This document shows positions 5,346-5,523 of a stretch of 5,523 nucleotides of DNA, piece by piece; the first letter of the stretch is position 1, and every line of letters begins with the position of its first letter. Both the position numbers and the translations under genes were made by a program. The notes below the pieces were generated by a model. It was given only the letters and a program-made list of their open reading frames with translations, searched no databases and was not told where the DNA came from. The DNA is from Bacillota bacterium (GTDB lineage Bacteria > Bacillota > Clostridia > Acetivibrionales > DSM-1351): NCBI GenBank assembly GCA_023417285.1, contig JAEZFR010000080.1:1-5523 (forward strand), given 5' to 3'.

Positions 5346-5523
5346 TGGCAACCCCCTTCTGTTGGAACACATATTCCACTCTTAAAGGTAGTAGCCCCGC
5401 ACCCGCCACAGTTTTCTCTGCAGTTTAGCGTAACCTTCTCTTCATGCGCATTTTTACATTCCCTGATCAGATATTTCTTTGAAACGCCTATATCAATGTG
5501 ATCCCAAGGTAGTATCTCATCAT
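5342..5523 (-). CDS. TIGR03960-type radical SAM protein, C-terminal fragment
   Basis: Only the last 59 residues are in the window; the gene continues beyond 5523. They begin DEILPWDHIDIGVSKKYL, the usual C-terminal segment of this family. A cysteine cluster follows, NCRENCGGCG (fragment residues 33-42, Cys at 34, 38 and 41), a likely metal- or cluster-binding site in addition to the N-terminal radical SAM CxxxCxxC, which is not visible here. Two more cysteines (51 and 58) lie near the end. The stop TGA overlaps the start of the DUF2344 gene by 4 nt (ATGA), implying translational coupling and roughly equal production of the two proteins. Identification rests on this tail plus the neighbouring partner gene. 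The reaction catalysed is unknown. Confidence 0.85.
   Translation of the reverse strand, partial: DEILPWDHIDIGVSKKYLIRECKNAHEEKVTLNCRENCGGCGATTFKSGICVPTEGGCQ

Noticed and set aside
5346..5372. A longer DUF2344 protein starting at 5372.
   Set aside because: The added residues come from out-of-frame translation of the upstream gene, and the start at 5345 has a good ribosome binding site and the ATGA overlap.
1..5523. CRISPR arrays, insertion sequences, phage genes or defence systems.
   Set aside because: No spaced direct repeats, transposase, integrase or other accessory gene is present, and every solid gene belongs to a conserved housekeeping locus.

Overview
This is a compact, all-minus-strand housekeeping locus from a low-GC Firmicute. 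Clostridia is the best fit. The evidence is the gene order (radical SAM protein, DUF2344 protein, RNase G, then L21, Prp protease, L27, ObgE, YhbY), the AT-rich sequence, the strong GGAGG ribosome binding sites, and an L27 that carries the N-terminal extension removed by Prp. A Ruminiclostridium-like organism is possible, but this is inference only.

Reading in the direction of transcription (high to low coordinates): the window opens inside the 3' end of a TIGR03960-type radical SAM gene (5342-5523), whose stop overlaps the start of its partner, the DUF2344/TIGR03936 gene (4656-5345). RNase G (rng, 3146-4636) follows after 19 bp. A near-consensus promoter is built into the last codons of rng, and the TAG stop of rng forms part of the -10 box. 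It drives a structured leader of about 100 nt (candidate L21 leader) and then rplU (2723-3034), the protease gene prp/ysxB (2378-2710) and rpmA (2092-2373). This ribosomal unit ends at a strong intrinsic terminator (2028-2061).

A 282-bp AT-rich spacer (1810-2091) separates rpmA from obgE. It holds that terminator, a long imperfect inverted repeat (1936-2019) and a modest candidate promoter. obgE (532-1809) and yhbY (226-519) form the next unit. It ends at a terminator that overlaps the yhbY stop codon. The last 214 bp (1-214) hold no secure gene, only a weak candidate for the 5' end of another minus-strand gene running off the window.

Functionally the locus concerns ribosome manufacture: two 50S proteins, the protease that matures one of them, a ribosome-assembly GTPase, a pre-50S-associated RNA-binding protein, and an endoribonuclease that processes rRNA and mRNA in well-studied relatives. 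The DUF2344 and radical SAM genes are the only members of unknown function. I see no mobile element, CRISPR array, tRNA or foreign gene. The locus looks conserved, and the interesting points are regulatory and architectural.
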